A model generated the notes under the pieces. It ran no database searches and was not told where the DNA came from. It worked only from the letters and a program-made list of their open reading frames with translations. Below are positions 27,166 to 36,833 of a stretch of DNA of 60,395 bases, piece by piece. Positions within the stretch are counted from its first letter, which is position 1; the number at the start of each line of letters is the position of its first letter. Source of the stretch: an uncultured Bacteroidales bacterium (GTDB lineage: Bacteria; Bacteroidota; Bacteroidia; Bacteroidales; UBA932). Location: NCBI GenBank assembly GCA_905234475.1, contig CAJOHX010000015.1:1-60395 (forward strand), in the 5' to 3' direction. Position numbers and translations under genes: made by a program.

Positions 27166-30100
27166 ATGCACACCAAAACGCTTGGACGCGCCCTTTTCAC
27201 GGCCGTCGCGCTTCTCCTGCTGTCCCTGTCAGCCCTGGGCCAGGAGAAGAACACCTTCTGCAATCCGCTCGACCTGGTCGTCCCCGGCGAGCGCTCCTAC
27301 CGCGGAGGTGAGCCTGTCGTGCTGGTCTTTCAGGACGACTACTACCTCTTCGTGTCGCACCGCAAGGGCTACTGGTACTCCCCCGACTTCAAGAACTGGA
27401 CCTACGTGGACGCCCCGAACTACCCGGGCGGCGTGGTCTCCGTCGTGGAGATGGACGGCAGCCTGTACGGCTGCTCGATGAACAACCGCAACGTCTTCAA
27501 GGCCACCGACCCCAAGGCCGGGACCTGGGAGCAGGTCGGCACGCTGTCCAGCGACCGCTACGGCGATGCCAACATGTTCTATGACAACGGCCACCTGTAC
27601 ATGTACTTCGGCTGGTCGCAGCTGATGCCGTTCAAGGTCGTGGAGCTGGACAAGACGACCTTCAAGGAGAAGGGTGAACCGCAGGTCCTGCTCTTCAGCG
27701 ACTACAAGAAGCACGGCTTCGAGACCCGCCGCAACGAAGATGTGATCTACTCCATCTTCAACGGCCGCCGGGACTATTACGCCGAGGAATACCCCTGGAT
27801 CGAAGGTCCCTGGATGACCAAGCACGACGGCAAATACTATCTCCAGTATGCCGCCATCGGCCTGGAGTTCCTGTCCTACTCGCACGGCGTGTACGTGGGC
27901 GACAGCCCGATGGGCCCCTTCACCTACTCGCCGCACAACCCGCTGACCTTCAAGACCACGGGCTTCGCGGTGGGCGCCGGCCACGGCAGCACCTTCCATG
28001 ACAAGAACGGCCAGCTCTGGACCATCTGCATGATCCCCTCCAGCTACGGCGGGGCGGGGCGCGGCTCCGAGCTCGCCATCTTCCCGACCGCGGTCGACGC
28101 GGAGGGCGTGATGCACTCCAACGTCGAATTCGGCGACTACCCGCAGTACTGGCCGGGCACCCGCACGGATGCCGTGGACCACAACTGGACGGGATGGAAG
28201 CTTCTCTCCCACAAGAAGAAGGTCACCGTGTCCTCCACCTTCGAGAACTATGTCCCCGAGAACGGCGTGGACGAGCAGTTCATGACCAACTGGGCCGCCG
28301 AGACCGGCGATCCCGGCGAGTTCTTCCAGGTCGACCTGGGCAAGGTCGCCGACATCTACGCCATCCAGTGCAACTTCGACCACATCGGCGCGCAGCAGCA
28401 GGCCCGCGGCGGCTTTGGCGGCGGCGCCCCCGGCGCAGCCGCGGCCCCGGCCAACCCCGAGTATTACCAGTGCTTCACCGTCGAGGTGTCGCTGGACGGC
28501 AAGGCCTGGACGAAGATCATCGACAAGAGCGCCAACAAGTTTGACTTCCACCACGATTATACGGAGCTGAAGGCGCCTGCACAGGCCCGCTACGTCAAGG
28601 TCATCAACGCCCGCCAGTGCCACGACGGCGCCAAGTTCTCCATCAAGGACCTGCGCGTGTTCGGCAATCCTTCCTCCGCCGGATCGGTCATCGTGAGCGG
28701 CGTCAAGGTGGTCCGCAATCCTGAGGACCGCCGCGAGGCCAGCCTGCTCTGGGATCCGGTCCCGGGTGCTGACGGCTACATCATCCGCTACGGCATTGAG
28801 CCGAACAAGCTCTACAACAGCTACATCGTCTACGACGACAACTACTTCAAGCTCCACAGCCTCAACACCGAGTCCGAGTACTTCTTCGAGGTCGAGTCCT
28901 TCGACTCCGGCCTGGACTACTACCGTCCGAAGACCGAAGAGATCAACGGCACCGGCGGCGAGGTCGAGATGAACAAGCGCGGCCGGGGCGGCTACGGCGG
29001 CAACGCCGAGAGCAAGCGCGTGATGATCAAGGAAGGCGTCGACACCTATGTCTTCGAAGGCATCGATCCGGGCGCCTGGACGATCACCCACACCTTCGGC
29101 CCGACCCTGTGGTCCGGCGAGCTCACCGCAGCTGACCTGATCGGCGAGGGCGAGCCCGGCATCGAGGCCAAGCTCACCGAGATGGGCCATGGCACGAACG
29201 TGGAGGCCGAGATGTGGATGAAGGTCGTGCGCGGCCCCGAGGCCGGCAAGGTCGTCCTCGAGATCCGGCGCAACAACCGCCGCGGCGGCTGGCCCGCAGC
29301 CTTCCCCGGCGGCGCGATGGGTGCCCCGATGATGGGCAACACTTCCTCCCCCGTCGTCAATCCGGACAACACGATCACCTTCAACTACTCCGCCCCCAAC
29401 GCCAAGAAGGTCCAGGTGAGCACGCAGTTCGCCGGGACGCAGGACCTCCAGAAAGGCCCGAACGGCATCTGGACCGTCACCCTGGGTCCCGTGGAGCCGG
29501 ACATGTACCCGTACAGCTTCCTCGTGGACGGGGTGCAGGTCATGGACCCGCAGAACCCCGACTGGTTCCCCAACGAGACCTTCAAGAACAGCCTCGTGGA
29601 TGTCCGCGGCACGGGCGATCCGCTCCCGCACGCCCTCAAGGACGTGCCCCACGGCAGTGTGGACTATGTCAACTACTGGTCCAACTCCCTGGGCACCTGG
29701 GGCAACGCCATCGTCTACACCCCGCCGCAGTACGACAAGAACAAGAATAAGAAGTACCCGGTCTTCTACCTCATCAGCGGCACCACCGACACCGAGGAGG
29801 TCTACTTCAAGGTCGGCCGGATGAACCTCATCCTGGACAACTTCATCGCCGAGGGCAAGGCCAAGGACATGATCATCGTCCTGCCGTACGGCAATCCTTC
29901 CAAGTACTTCCAGCCGGGCGAGGCGCCGCGCATGGGCGACATGTTCACCACGGACCTCATCAATGACCTGATGCCCTTCGTGGAGAAGAACTACCGCACC
30001 ATCAACGACCGCGACCACCGCGCCATCGGCGGCTTCTCCCGCGGCGGCAACCAGGGCCTGGCCATCGGCCTGACCAACCTCGACAAGTTCTCCTGGCTGT

Positions 30101-30363
30101 GCTCCTACAGCTCCTTCACCAGCACCACCCTGCCGGGCGGCGTCTATGACGATGCGGAGGCGCTCAACAAGAAGATCCACCTCTTCTGGCTCGGCGTGGG
30201 CACGGACGACTTCCTCTACGGCAACGCCAAGGACTACATGGATTTCCTCGACAGCAAGGGCATCAACAACGTCAAGGTGTTCACCCACGACAAGTTCGGC
30301 CACACCTGGATGAACGCCAAGTACTGGCTCGACGAATCCCTTCCCCTCCTGTTCCAAGAATAA
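27166..30363 (+). CDS. Multidomain secreted xylanolytic enzyme: GH43 + F5/8C + Fn3 + CE1 esterase
   Basis: 1065 residues. Signal peptide to about residue 26. GH43 five-blade propeller follows (about 27-330: FQDDYYLFVSHRKGYWYSPDF, GDANMFYDNGHLYMYFG, IEGPWMTKHDGKYYLQYA with the likely acid Glu). The usual N-terminal ADP motif reads GGEP, which may mean an Asp-to-Glu change at the base. Then comes a galactose-binding F5/8C-like domain (about 345-500), an Fn3 domain (about 505-600), an E-set/CBM48-like domain (about 725-810) and a CE1 feruloyl/acetyl-xylan esterase (about 820-1065) with Ser957 in GGFSRGGNQG and His1046 in GHTWMN. The pairing suggests removal of arabinose/xylose and ferulate or acetate from decorated xylan. 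Start of a four-gene operon. Confidence 0.9.
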   Translation: MHTKTLGRALFTAVALLLLSLSALGQEKNTFCNPLDLVVPGERSYRGGEPVVLVFQDDYYLFVSHRKGYWYSPDFKNWTYVDAPNYPGGVVSVVEMDGSLYGCSMNNRNVFKATDPKAGTWEQVGTLSSDRYGDANMFYDNGHLYMYFGWSQLMPFKVVELDKTTFKEKGEPQVLLFSDYKKHGFETRRNEDVIYSIFNGRRDYYAEEYPWIEGPWMTKHDGKYYLQYAAIGLEFLSYSHGVYVGDSPMGPFTYSPHNPLTFKTTGFAVGAGHGSTFHDKNGQLWTICMIPSSYGGAGRGSELAIFPTAVDAEGVMHSNVEFGDYPQYWPGTRTDAVDHNWTGWKLLSHKKKVTVSSTFENYVPENGVDEQFMTNWAAETGDPGEFFQVDLGKVADIYAIQCNFDHIGAQQQARGGFGGGAPGAAAAPANPEYYQCFTVEVSLDGKAWTKIIDKSANKFDFHHDYTELKAPAQARYVKVINARQCHDGAKFSIKDLRVFGNPSSAGSVIVSGVKVVRNPEDRREASLLWDPVPGADGYIIRYGIEPNKLYNSYIVYDDNYFKLHSLNTESEYFFEVESFDSGLDYYRPKTEEINGTGGEVEMNKRGRGGYGGNAESKRVMIKEGVDTYVFEGIDPGAWTITHTFGPTLWSGELTAADLIGEGEPGIEAKLTEMGHGTNVEAEMWMKVVRGPEAGKVVLEIRRNNRRGGWPAAFPGGAMGAPMMGNTSSPVVNPDNTITFNYSAPNAKKVQVSTQFAGTQDLQKGPNGIWTVTLGPVEPDMYPYSFLVDGVQVMDPQNPDWFPNETFKNSLVDVRGTGDPLPHALKDVPHGSVDYVNYWSNSLGTWGNAIVYTPPQYDKNKNKKYPVFYLISGTTDTEEVYFKVGRMNLILDNFIAEGKAKDMIIVLPYGNPSKYFQPGEAPRMGDMFTTDLINDLMPFVEKNYRTINDRDHRAIGGFSRGGNQGLAIGLTNLDKFSWLCSYSSFTSTTLPGGVYDDAEALNKKIHLFWLGVGTDDFLYGNAKDYMDFLDSKGINNVKVFTHDKFGHTWMNAKYWLDESLPLLFQE

Positions 30364-30375
30364 TCCTCGCGCGAT

Positions 30376-31557
30376 ATGAAAACACTCAGAATATCCATCC
30401 TCGCAGCGGCTGCGCTGCTGCTGATCCCGATGTTTTCCCAGGCCCAGCCGCCGCAGGCCGGTGAAGGCCAGCGCCTCACCCCGCAGGTGATGGCCCGCAT
30501 GTTCCCCGCCGGGGTCGTGTCGCCGGAGTACCATGCCGACGGCTCCGTGACGTTCCGCTGCCAGGCGGCGGACGCCAAGGCCGTGGAGCTGGACTGCCAG
30601 ATGTTCCCCCAGGCCCTGCCGATGACCAAAGACGCCCAGGGCGTCTGGAGCATCACGGTCAAGCCCGGCAAGCCGGACCTCTACCCCTATGCCTTCGTGA
30701 TCGACGGCACCAAGATCGCCGACCCCAACAACATGTTCATCTTCCCCAACGAGGGATTCAAATACTCCCTCGCGGACGTGCGCGGCCCGGAGCCTGCCCT
30801 CAAGGACATCCAGGACGTGCCGCACGGCAAGGTCAGCTACCGTTTCTACCACTCCAAGACCTGCGGCATCGACCGTCCGCTGACGGTCTACACCCCCGCC
30901 GGCTACGATCCCGCGGGCAGTGAGCGCCTCCCGGTGCTGTACCTCATCCACGGCATGACGGACACGTATGAGACCTGGTTCAAGGTCGGCCACGTCAACA
31001 ACATCCTCGACAACCTCATCGCGCAGGGCCTCGCCAAGCGGATGATCGTCGTGATGCCCTACGCCAACCCGTATCCCGAGATGATGCGCCAGGGCCTCGC
31101 CGACCGCTACGACTCCATGGACACCGACCGCGTGGCCGCCGAGATCATCAATGACGTCAAGCCCTTCATCGAGGCCAACTACAAGGTCAAGACCTCCGCG
31201 CGCGACCGCGCCGTCGCCGGCTTCTCGCTCGGCGGCCGCCAGGCGCTCGCCACCGGCCTGGGCCACCCGAAGGAGTTCCAGTGGGTGTGCGCGATGGCGC
31301 CCGCCATCTTCGGCACCGAGTACGTGGACAATTTCAAGAACGGCACCTACGCCCCTGTGAACAGCCTGAATAAGAATTTCAAGCTCGTCTGGCTCGGCAC
31401 CGGCACGTCGGACTTCCTGATCGACGTCTCCCGCGGCCTGGACGCCTACCTGACGGAGAACGGGGTCAAGCACACGTTCTACACCCCGGACGGCGGCCAC
31501 ACCTGGATGAACTGCCGCGACTACCTCGCCCACATCGCGCAGCTGCTCTTCAAATAG
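30376..31557 (+). CDS. Secreted CE1-type esterase with E-set domain
   Basis: 393 residues: signal peptide (to about 25), an immunoglobulin-like E-set/CBM48 domain (about 45-135), and an alpha/beta hydrolase with Ser284 in AGFSLGGRQA, an Asp near LGTGTSDFL and His375 in GGHTWMN. It is a close paralogue of the C-terminal third of the preceding protein, so a tandem duplication produced either a fused or a free esterase. Probable substrate: feruloyl or acetyl groups on xylan. 12 bp after the GH43 gene. Confidence 0.9.
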   Translation: MKTLRISILAAAALLLIPMFSQAQPPQAGEGQRLTPQVMARMFPAGVVSPEYHADGSVTFRCQAADAKAVELDCQMFPQALPMTKDAQGVWSITVKPGKPDLYPYAFVIDGTKIADPNNMFIFPNEGFKYSLADVRGPEPALKDIQDVPHGKVSYRFYHSKTCGIDRPLTVYTPAGYDPAGSERLPVLYLIHGMTDTYETWFKVGHVNNILDNLIAQGLAKRMIVVMPYANPYPEMMRQGLADRYDSMDTDRVAAEIINDVKPFIEANYKVKTSARDRAVAGFSLGGRQALATGLGHPKEFQWVCAMAPAIFGTEYVDNFKNGTYAPVNSLNKNFKLVWLGTGTSDFLIDVSRGLDAYLTENGVKHTFYTPDGGHTWMNCRDYLAHIAQLLFK

Positions 31558-31558
31558 G

Positions 31559-32593
31559 ATGAGAAGGGGCGCGCTGCTGCTTCTGGCCCTGACAATGGCC
31601 GTTCCGGTCCTTCTTGCCCAAGAGGGACCGGCGGCCTTTGACAGCCGCGAATGGGACTTCGGCGCCATCCGGGAGGCCGACGGCGCGGTCAGCCACGCCT
31701 TCACCGTCTTCAACGGCGACACCCGTCCGCTGCGGCTCACGCGCGCCATCCCCGGCTGCTCCTGCATCAGCGCCACGCTTCCCGGGGCGGACATCGCCCC
31801 CGGGCAGTCCGCCACCGTGGTGGTCCGTTTCACGCCGGCAGGCGCGTCCGGACCCGTGGAGCGGAATGTCGAGATCCAGGCCGGCGGCGGCCGCAGCCTC
31901 GGGATGCTCAGCATCCGCGCGGACGTGCTGCCCGCCGACCGGAGCATCCAGGAGCGTTACCCCGTCGTGCTCGCCGAGGGGCTCTATGCCAGCCGCGCCG
32001 ACGTCCGCTTCGGCTACCTCGAACGCGGCCGCCCGGCCGGAAAGGTCGTCTTCATCGCCAACGCCTCCGACAAACCCATGCGCCTGCGCGCCCAGGGGCT
32101 GTCCGGCACGCCTTTCCGCCTCGTCTGCCCCGACACGCTCGCGCCCGGCGAGGAAGGCCGCCTGGAGATCTGGTGCGACACGCCTGCCGACCCGACCGTT
32201 TTCGCGACGCTGCGCGCCACGCTCCGGCTCACCCCGGAGGGGCTCCCCGCCCTGCGGGAAATGCCCCTGAGCGGCCTCTGCCTGACCCAGGCACCCGAGT
32301 CGCCCGATGCCCCGCGCCTGCGCAACGGCCCGATGCAGGTCCGCCGCCGTCCCCTTTCGCGCGTCCCGCGCGGCACGCTGGAGATCTTCAACGACGGCGC
32401 CACCGACCTCATCCTGCATGCGCTCGAGCTCCCGGCGGGCATCCGCTGCGCCTTCGAGCCCGGCACGCACATCGCCCCAGGCAAGTCCCTGACGCTGACG
32501 CTCTCCGGCACTGCCGGCCGCAACGCCCGCCTGACGGTCTTCAGCAACGACCCGCTGCGTCCTGCCAAAGAAATCAGTATCAATACTTTATAA
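31559..32593 (+). CDS. DUF1573-containing secreted protein
   Basis: 344 residues, signal peptide MRRGALLLLALTMAVPVLLA. Residues about 25-110 match the DUF1573 immunoglobulin-like fold (WDFGAI, FTVFNGDTRPLRL, PGCSCIS, PGQSATVVVRFTP). A second and a third similar fold can be traced (VRFGYLERGRPAGKVVFIAN; GTLEIFNDGATDLILHALELP). Function unknown; the family is common in Bacteroidota surface and polysaccharide loci. It starts 1 bp after the esterase stop and ends 3 bp before the GH3 gene. Confidence 0.8.
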   Translation: MRRGALLLLALTMAVPVLLAQEGPAAFDSREWDFGAIREADGAVSHAFTVFNGDTRPLRLTRAIPGCSCISATLPGADIAPGQSATVVVRFTPAGASGPVERNVEIQAGGGRSLGMLSIRADVLPADRSIQERYPVVLAEGLYASRADVRFGYLERGRPAGKVVFIANASDKPMRLRAQGLSGTPFRLVCPDTLAPGEEGRLEIWCDTPADPTVFATLRATLRLTPEGLPALREMPLSGLCLTQAPESPDAPRLRNGPMQVRRRPLSRVPRGTLEIFNDGATDLILHALELPAGIRCAFEPGTHIAPGKSLTLTLSGTAGRNARLTVFSNDPLRPAKEISINTL

Positions 32594-32596
32594 ACA

Positions 32597-35201
32597 ATGC
32601 GTAAAATTCTGATCCTCTTTTCCTCCCTGGTCCTGCTGGTTGGCTGCGGCCCGAAGCAGACCTACGAGTATCCCTTCCAGAACCCCCGTCTCAAGATCGA
32701 GGACCGCGTGGAGAACCTGATCTCCCTGCTCACCCCCGAAGAGAAAGTGGGCCTGATGATGAACAAGGCCATCTCCGTGGACCGGCTTGGCATCCCCTCC
32801 TACAACTGGTGGAGCGAGGCCTGCCACGGCGTGCGCCAGGACAACTACACCGTGTACCCCCAGCCGATCGGCATGGCCGCCGCCTTCAACCCGCAGCAGA
32901 TGTACGACGTCTTCTCGCAGGTGTCCGACGAGGCCCGCGCCAACTGGAACCGCTCCGACCACGACATCTTCAACGTGCCGATGGGCGTGACCTACTACCC
33001 CGGCAATCCGGAGCTCACCTTCTGGTGTCCGAACGTCAACATCTTCCGCGACCCGCGCTGGGGCCGCGGCCAGGAGACCTGCGGCGAGGATCCCTACCTC
33101 ACCGGCGTCCTGGGCCTGCAGACCGTCCTCGGCATGCAGGGCAATGATTCCAAGTATTACAAGACGCACGCCTGCGCCAAGCACTACGCCGTGCACAGCG
33201 GCCCCGAGCCCCTGCGCCACACCTACAACGCGCACGTGTCGCAGCGCGACCTCTTCGAGACCTATCTCCCGGCCTTCGAGAAGCTCGTCGTGCAGGGTGA
33301 CGTGCGCGAAGTCATGTGCGCCTACAACCGCTACGAGGATGTGCCCTGCTGCTCCAACGACCGCCTCCTGACGGACATCCTCCGCAACAAGTGGGGCTAT
33401 GAGGCCATCATCCTCACCGACTGCGACGCCATCAACAACTACTTCACCCGCGGCCAGCACGAGACCCAGCCCGACGCCCTCCACGCCACCGTCGACGCCG
33501 TCCTGCACGGCACCGACCTCGAGTGCGGCAAGACCATGATGGCTCTCACCGAGGCCCTGGACAAGGGCATGATCAGCGAGGCCGACCTCGACGGGCACCT
33601 TCGCCGCACGCTGCGCGGCCGCTTCGAGCTGGGCATGTTCGACCCGGCCGACATGGTGCCCTGGTCCAAGCTCGGCGAAGACGTGATCAGCAGCGAGGAG
33701 CATGACGCCCTGGCCACCCAGGCCGCGCGCGAGTCCATGGTCCTACGACGGCATCCTGCCGCTGTCCAAAGGCGTCAAGACCCTGCTCGTGGTCGGTCCG
33801 AACGCCGACGACGTGGACCTGCTGAACGGCAACTACGGCGGCACCCCGACCGAGAACCACAAGCATTCCCTGCTTGAGGGCATCCGCAACGCCGTCCCCG
33901 GCGCCAACATCCTCTACAGCAAGGGCTGCACCCTCGCCGACGACTACAACACGATTTACCACCTGCCCGAGTTCAACGGCGGCCAGGGCGTGTTCGTGGA
34001 GTTCTGGGACAACAGCGAGATGAAGGGCAAGCCCGCCACCAGCGGCTACTACAAGGAGCTGAATTTCAGCACCTTCGGCGCATACGGATTCGCGGAGGGC
34101 ATCCCGACCGACAAGATTTCCGTGCGCATCACGGGCCGCATCGTGCCGGACTTCACCGGCCCGATGAGCTACACCGTCTCCTCCGACAACGGCTACATCC
34201 TCAAGGTCAACGGCCGCGTGGTCGAGAACGCGAAGGCTGCCGCCGGCGGCATGGGCGGTTTCGGCTTCGGCCGCCGTGGCGGCGCTTCCTACAAGACGTT
34301 CGACGTCAAGGCCGGCAAGCCGGTTGACATCGAGATCGAATACCGCCGCGGCACGGGTCCGTTCGCCATGCTGCGCGCCGATTTCATCGAGCGCAAGTAT
34401 GCGGACTTCGCCGAGGAGAAGGCCATGGCCCAGAATGCCGACGCCATCATCATCATCGGCGGCATCTCGCCCCAGATGGAGGGTGAAGGCGGCGACAAGG
34501 CCGACATCGAGCTCCCTGCCGTGCAGCAGCGCCTCGTCCGTGCGATGCACGAGACCGGCAAGCCGGTGGTGTTCGTCAACTGCTCCGGTTCCGCGATTGC
34601 CTTCGCTCCCGTCGAGGACCAGTACAACGCCCTCCTGCAGGCCTGGTATCCGGGTCAGGGCGGCGCCAAGGCCCTCGCCGACGTGATCTTCGGCGATTTC
34701 AACCCGTCGGGCAAGCTCCCCGTCACCTTCTACGCTTCCACCGCCGACCTCCCGGATTTCCTGGACTACAGCATGGAGAACCGCACCTACCGCTATTTCC
34801 GCGGCACGCCGCAGTATGCTTTCGGCTATGGCCTGAGCTACACCACCTACGGCTATGGCCAGGGCAAACTCAGCAAGAGCTCCATGAAGAAGGGCGGCAA
34901 GGTCACGCTCACCGTTCCGGTGACCAACACCGGCTCCGTGGCCGGCTGCGAGATTGTGCAGGTCTACGTGCAGGCCCTCGACAATCCTGACGCCCCGATC
35001 AAGGCCCTGAAGGGCTTCAATAAGGTGCAAATCGCCCCGGGTGCCACGCAGAAAGTCTCCGTCACCCTCGACGACGAGGCCTTCGAGTACTACGACGCCG
35101 CCGTGGACGGCCTGTCCGTCCGCCCGGGCAAGTACCGCATCCTGTACGGCAGCTCCTCCCGCGACGAAGACCTCCAGGCCCTGGACTTCCAGGTCCTGTA
35201 A
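32597..35201 (+). pseudogene. GH3 beta-glycosidase with PA14 insert, broken by an 8-bp deletion
   Basis: Two frames together give one GH3 lipoprotein. Frame 1 (32597 to about 33744) has the lipobox LLVGC, the GH3 N-domain and the nucleophile Asp275 in ILTDCDAI. Frame 2 (from about 33745 to 35201) resumes with DGILPLSKGVKTLLVVGPNAD and has a PA14 domain (FVEFWDNSEMKG...MSYTVSSDNGYILKVNGR), the rest of the C-domain and an Fn3-like tail. Expected text at the joint is MVLLKNDGILP; the DNA reads ATGGTCCT directly joined to ACGACGGC at 33744/33745. Adding 8 nt restores a single frame of 870 residues. Likely beta-xylosidase or beta-glucosidase. Whether this is a strain mutation or an assembly fault is open. 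Confidence 0.88.
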
Positions 35202-35692
35202 CACATTCATCCCTTTTCCGCCGGAGGCGGCAGGGCTGAGGCCATCCAGGCGACAAAATGCCTGTCTGTCCTCACCCTGCCTCCTTCTCCGGCTTCAAAG
35301 GGCCACGCCAGCCGTCCCACGCACACCCACCCACGGCCCCCGACAGCGCAGGCCACCGTGCGCAGGTCTTCGCACCTCCTCCCCTCCGGCTGCCGCCTAC
35401 CCGCCATTCTGGCCGGTTCCAAAGCCGGTTGGTGAGCATTGCCGAACCAGACGAAAGATGCCCCGGAATCCCGGAGAAATCCACACAATCGGCCACCAGC
35501 GCCATTCCAGTTGCACTTCTCCCACCCCAAAGTGTCCCCAGAGGCCATTTTACCAAAGAGAAATCCACCCACACGCCTTTCAAATGACGTCTGGGTGGAT
35601 TTCTCTTTCGGATTATCTATCGGCGAAAACTCGTATCATTAACGAATGCATCCGGTTCGGATATCCTTTGGAGGAATCTGTTGAATAAACTC
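35202..35692. other. Non-coding region between the GH3 operon and the second A/T-rich island
   Basis: No convincing gene. Contains three copies of a GAGAAATCCAC motif, a long hairpin (35555-35608), and a 34-codon frame at 35584-35688 (ends in GYPLEESVE) that may be a gene remnant. Base composition falls after about 35600. Confidence 0.55.
35555..35608. repeat. Long perfect inverted repeat, 17-bp arms
   Basis: AAAGAGAAATCCACCCA (35555-35571) pairs fully with 35592-35608 across a 20-nt loop. A third, direct copy GAGAAATCCACACA is at 35474-35487. It could terminate the GH3 operon (right arm ends in TTTCTCTTT), or be a recombination or mobile-element end. Confidence 0.7.
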
Positions 35693-35720
35693 AAATAAAA
35701 TGGGCCGCAGAAGCGACCCA
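35693..35720 (-). terminator. Intrinsic terminator for the minus-strand gene at 35925
   Basis: Minus strand: 8-bp stem TGGGTCGC/GCGGCCCA (one G-T pair), TTCT loop, then TTTTATTT. Confidence 0.65.
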
Positions 35721-35768
35721 TAAGAATTGGAGCGGTATCGATAAAGTCCTGCTCCCCTCGGACTACTC

Positions 35769-35930
35769 ACCGGACTAGTCTTCTATGAAGACACTGCAAA
35801 TGTGTGGATTCCCGCCGACATTCGCAAATAAATGTAGCAACAATCTTTTCATGACTGGCAGGCTCTGGAAGTAGCGGAAGTGCTGGTGAGTTGGACCTTG
35901 ATTCCGACAATAGCGATGACCGGACTAGTC
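35769..35930. repeat. Direct repeats of ACCGGACTAGTC
   Basis: Exact 12-bp copies at 35769-35780 and 35919-35930, plus a near copy CGGACTACTC at 35759-35768. The second copy contains the stop codon of the minus-strand gene. The inner GACTAGTC is a palindrome. Confidence 0.55.
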
Positions 35931-36764
35931 CCGCCAGTGGGGATGATTCAGGTCCTGGCCAGAGAACTGCTGGACAGTGAGTTTGACTTCTATGGAGAAA
36001 TCGTTGATGCGCAGTACATCCGGGATGGACCAGTTCAAATGGGTGCATAACGCATGGAGAGCGTAGCAGACCTTGATCTGCGCCAATTTCGGATGGACAA
36101 GCGGGCCTTCTGCCCAGGAGTGCTCATCATCCATATCGTTTGAGCACCCAAGCTCCTTGTCCGTTGCAGACGGAGATTTGTCTTTCAGGTACGACCAGTC
36201 ACAACTGACATCTGCCATGCCACCGGGCTTATGCTTCTCCGTCTCGTGAAGGATGGCAGCCATTCGGACGAAGTCGGAGCCATAATAGTCGTCATCCTCC
36301 AGATGCAGCACCGAATCCGGGACGTCGAATTGGGGTACAAGCCTGCCTTCCAACTCATAGTCATCGTCCATATCGTCCTTCTTCATCACCATCAACGCTC
36401 GCATCATGTCTCCCGTGCAGTGATAAGTCCGGTTGGTCATCTCCAGAAGCATGCCGTTAATCTTCTCCAGCCTGGCCACCTCGGCCGGCGTGCAGTGGGT
36501 TTCAAAGAGAAGATTCAGAATGAAGTGGCGGTCCCGCATCATATCCTCAATCACCTCGACCTTCGCCTCGTCCCGACACCAGTCCAGGAACGGACGATAG
36601 TGCTCGTAGTCGACAGGATCGCCGGTAAGATCAAGAATACGCTTCTCGAGTTTGATGAGTTCATATTTGAGCCGAACCTCGTTCATCGAACGATAGTCGG
36701 GCCACCGCACCTTTCGTTTCATGCCACGAAGATATGGCACGAAGATGCCATAATCAGGCAGCAT
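35925..36764 (-). CDS. Unknown protein, 279 aa
   Basis: Not recognised. Largely helical and charged, no signal or membrane segment. Conspicuous features: KYELIKLEKRILDLTGD (residues about 33-49), a Met/Asp-rich stretch MVMKKDDMDDDYELEG (about 125-140), and HLEDDDYYGSDFVRMAAILHE (about 152-172). An alternative start at 36722 (MKRKVRW) would remove 14 residues. Codon use is more A/T-rich than the core. Divergent from the GHKL gene at 36834 with only 69 bp between; its own terminator lies at 35693. Confidence 0.7.
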   Translation of the reverse strand: MLPDYGIFVPYLRGMKRKVRWPDYRSMNEVRLKYELIKLEKRILDLTGDPVDYEHYRPFLDWCRDEAKVEVIEDMMRDRHFILNLLFETHCTPAEVARLEKINGMLLEMTNRTYHCTGDMMRALMVMKKDDMDDDYELEGRLVPQFDVPDSVLHLEDDDYYGSDFVRMAAILHETEKHKPGGMADVSCDWSYLKDKSPSATDKELGCSNDMDDEHSWAEGPLVHPKLAQIKVCYALHALCTHLNWSIPDVLRINDFSIEVKLTVQQFSGQDLNHPHWRD

Positions 36765-36805
36765 TATTGTATTATTTTATGCCGAGTTTTGGCAGAAAAA
36801 ATGTT

Positions 36806-36813
36806 TAAATTTG
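36806..36813 (+). promoter_or_regulatory. -7 element of the GHKL gene
   Basis: TAAATTTG, 20 nt before the ATG at 36834, in the A/T-rich divergent spacer. Confidence 0.5.
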
Positions 36814-36833
36814 TAAACACAAACAATTGAACC

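Noticed and set aside
27229..31947. A minus-strand open frame of more than 1500 codons opposite the GH43/CE1 genes
   Set aside because: It is antisense to well supported enzymes, its product is of low complexity without domains, and long empty frames are common opposite GC-rich genes.
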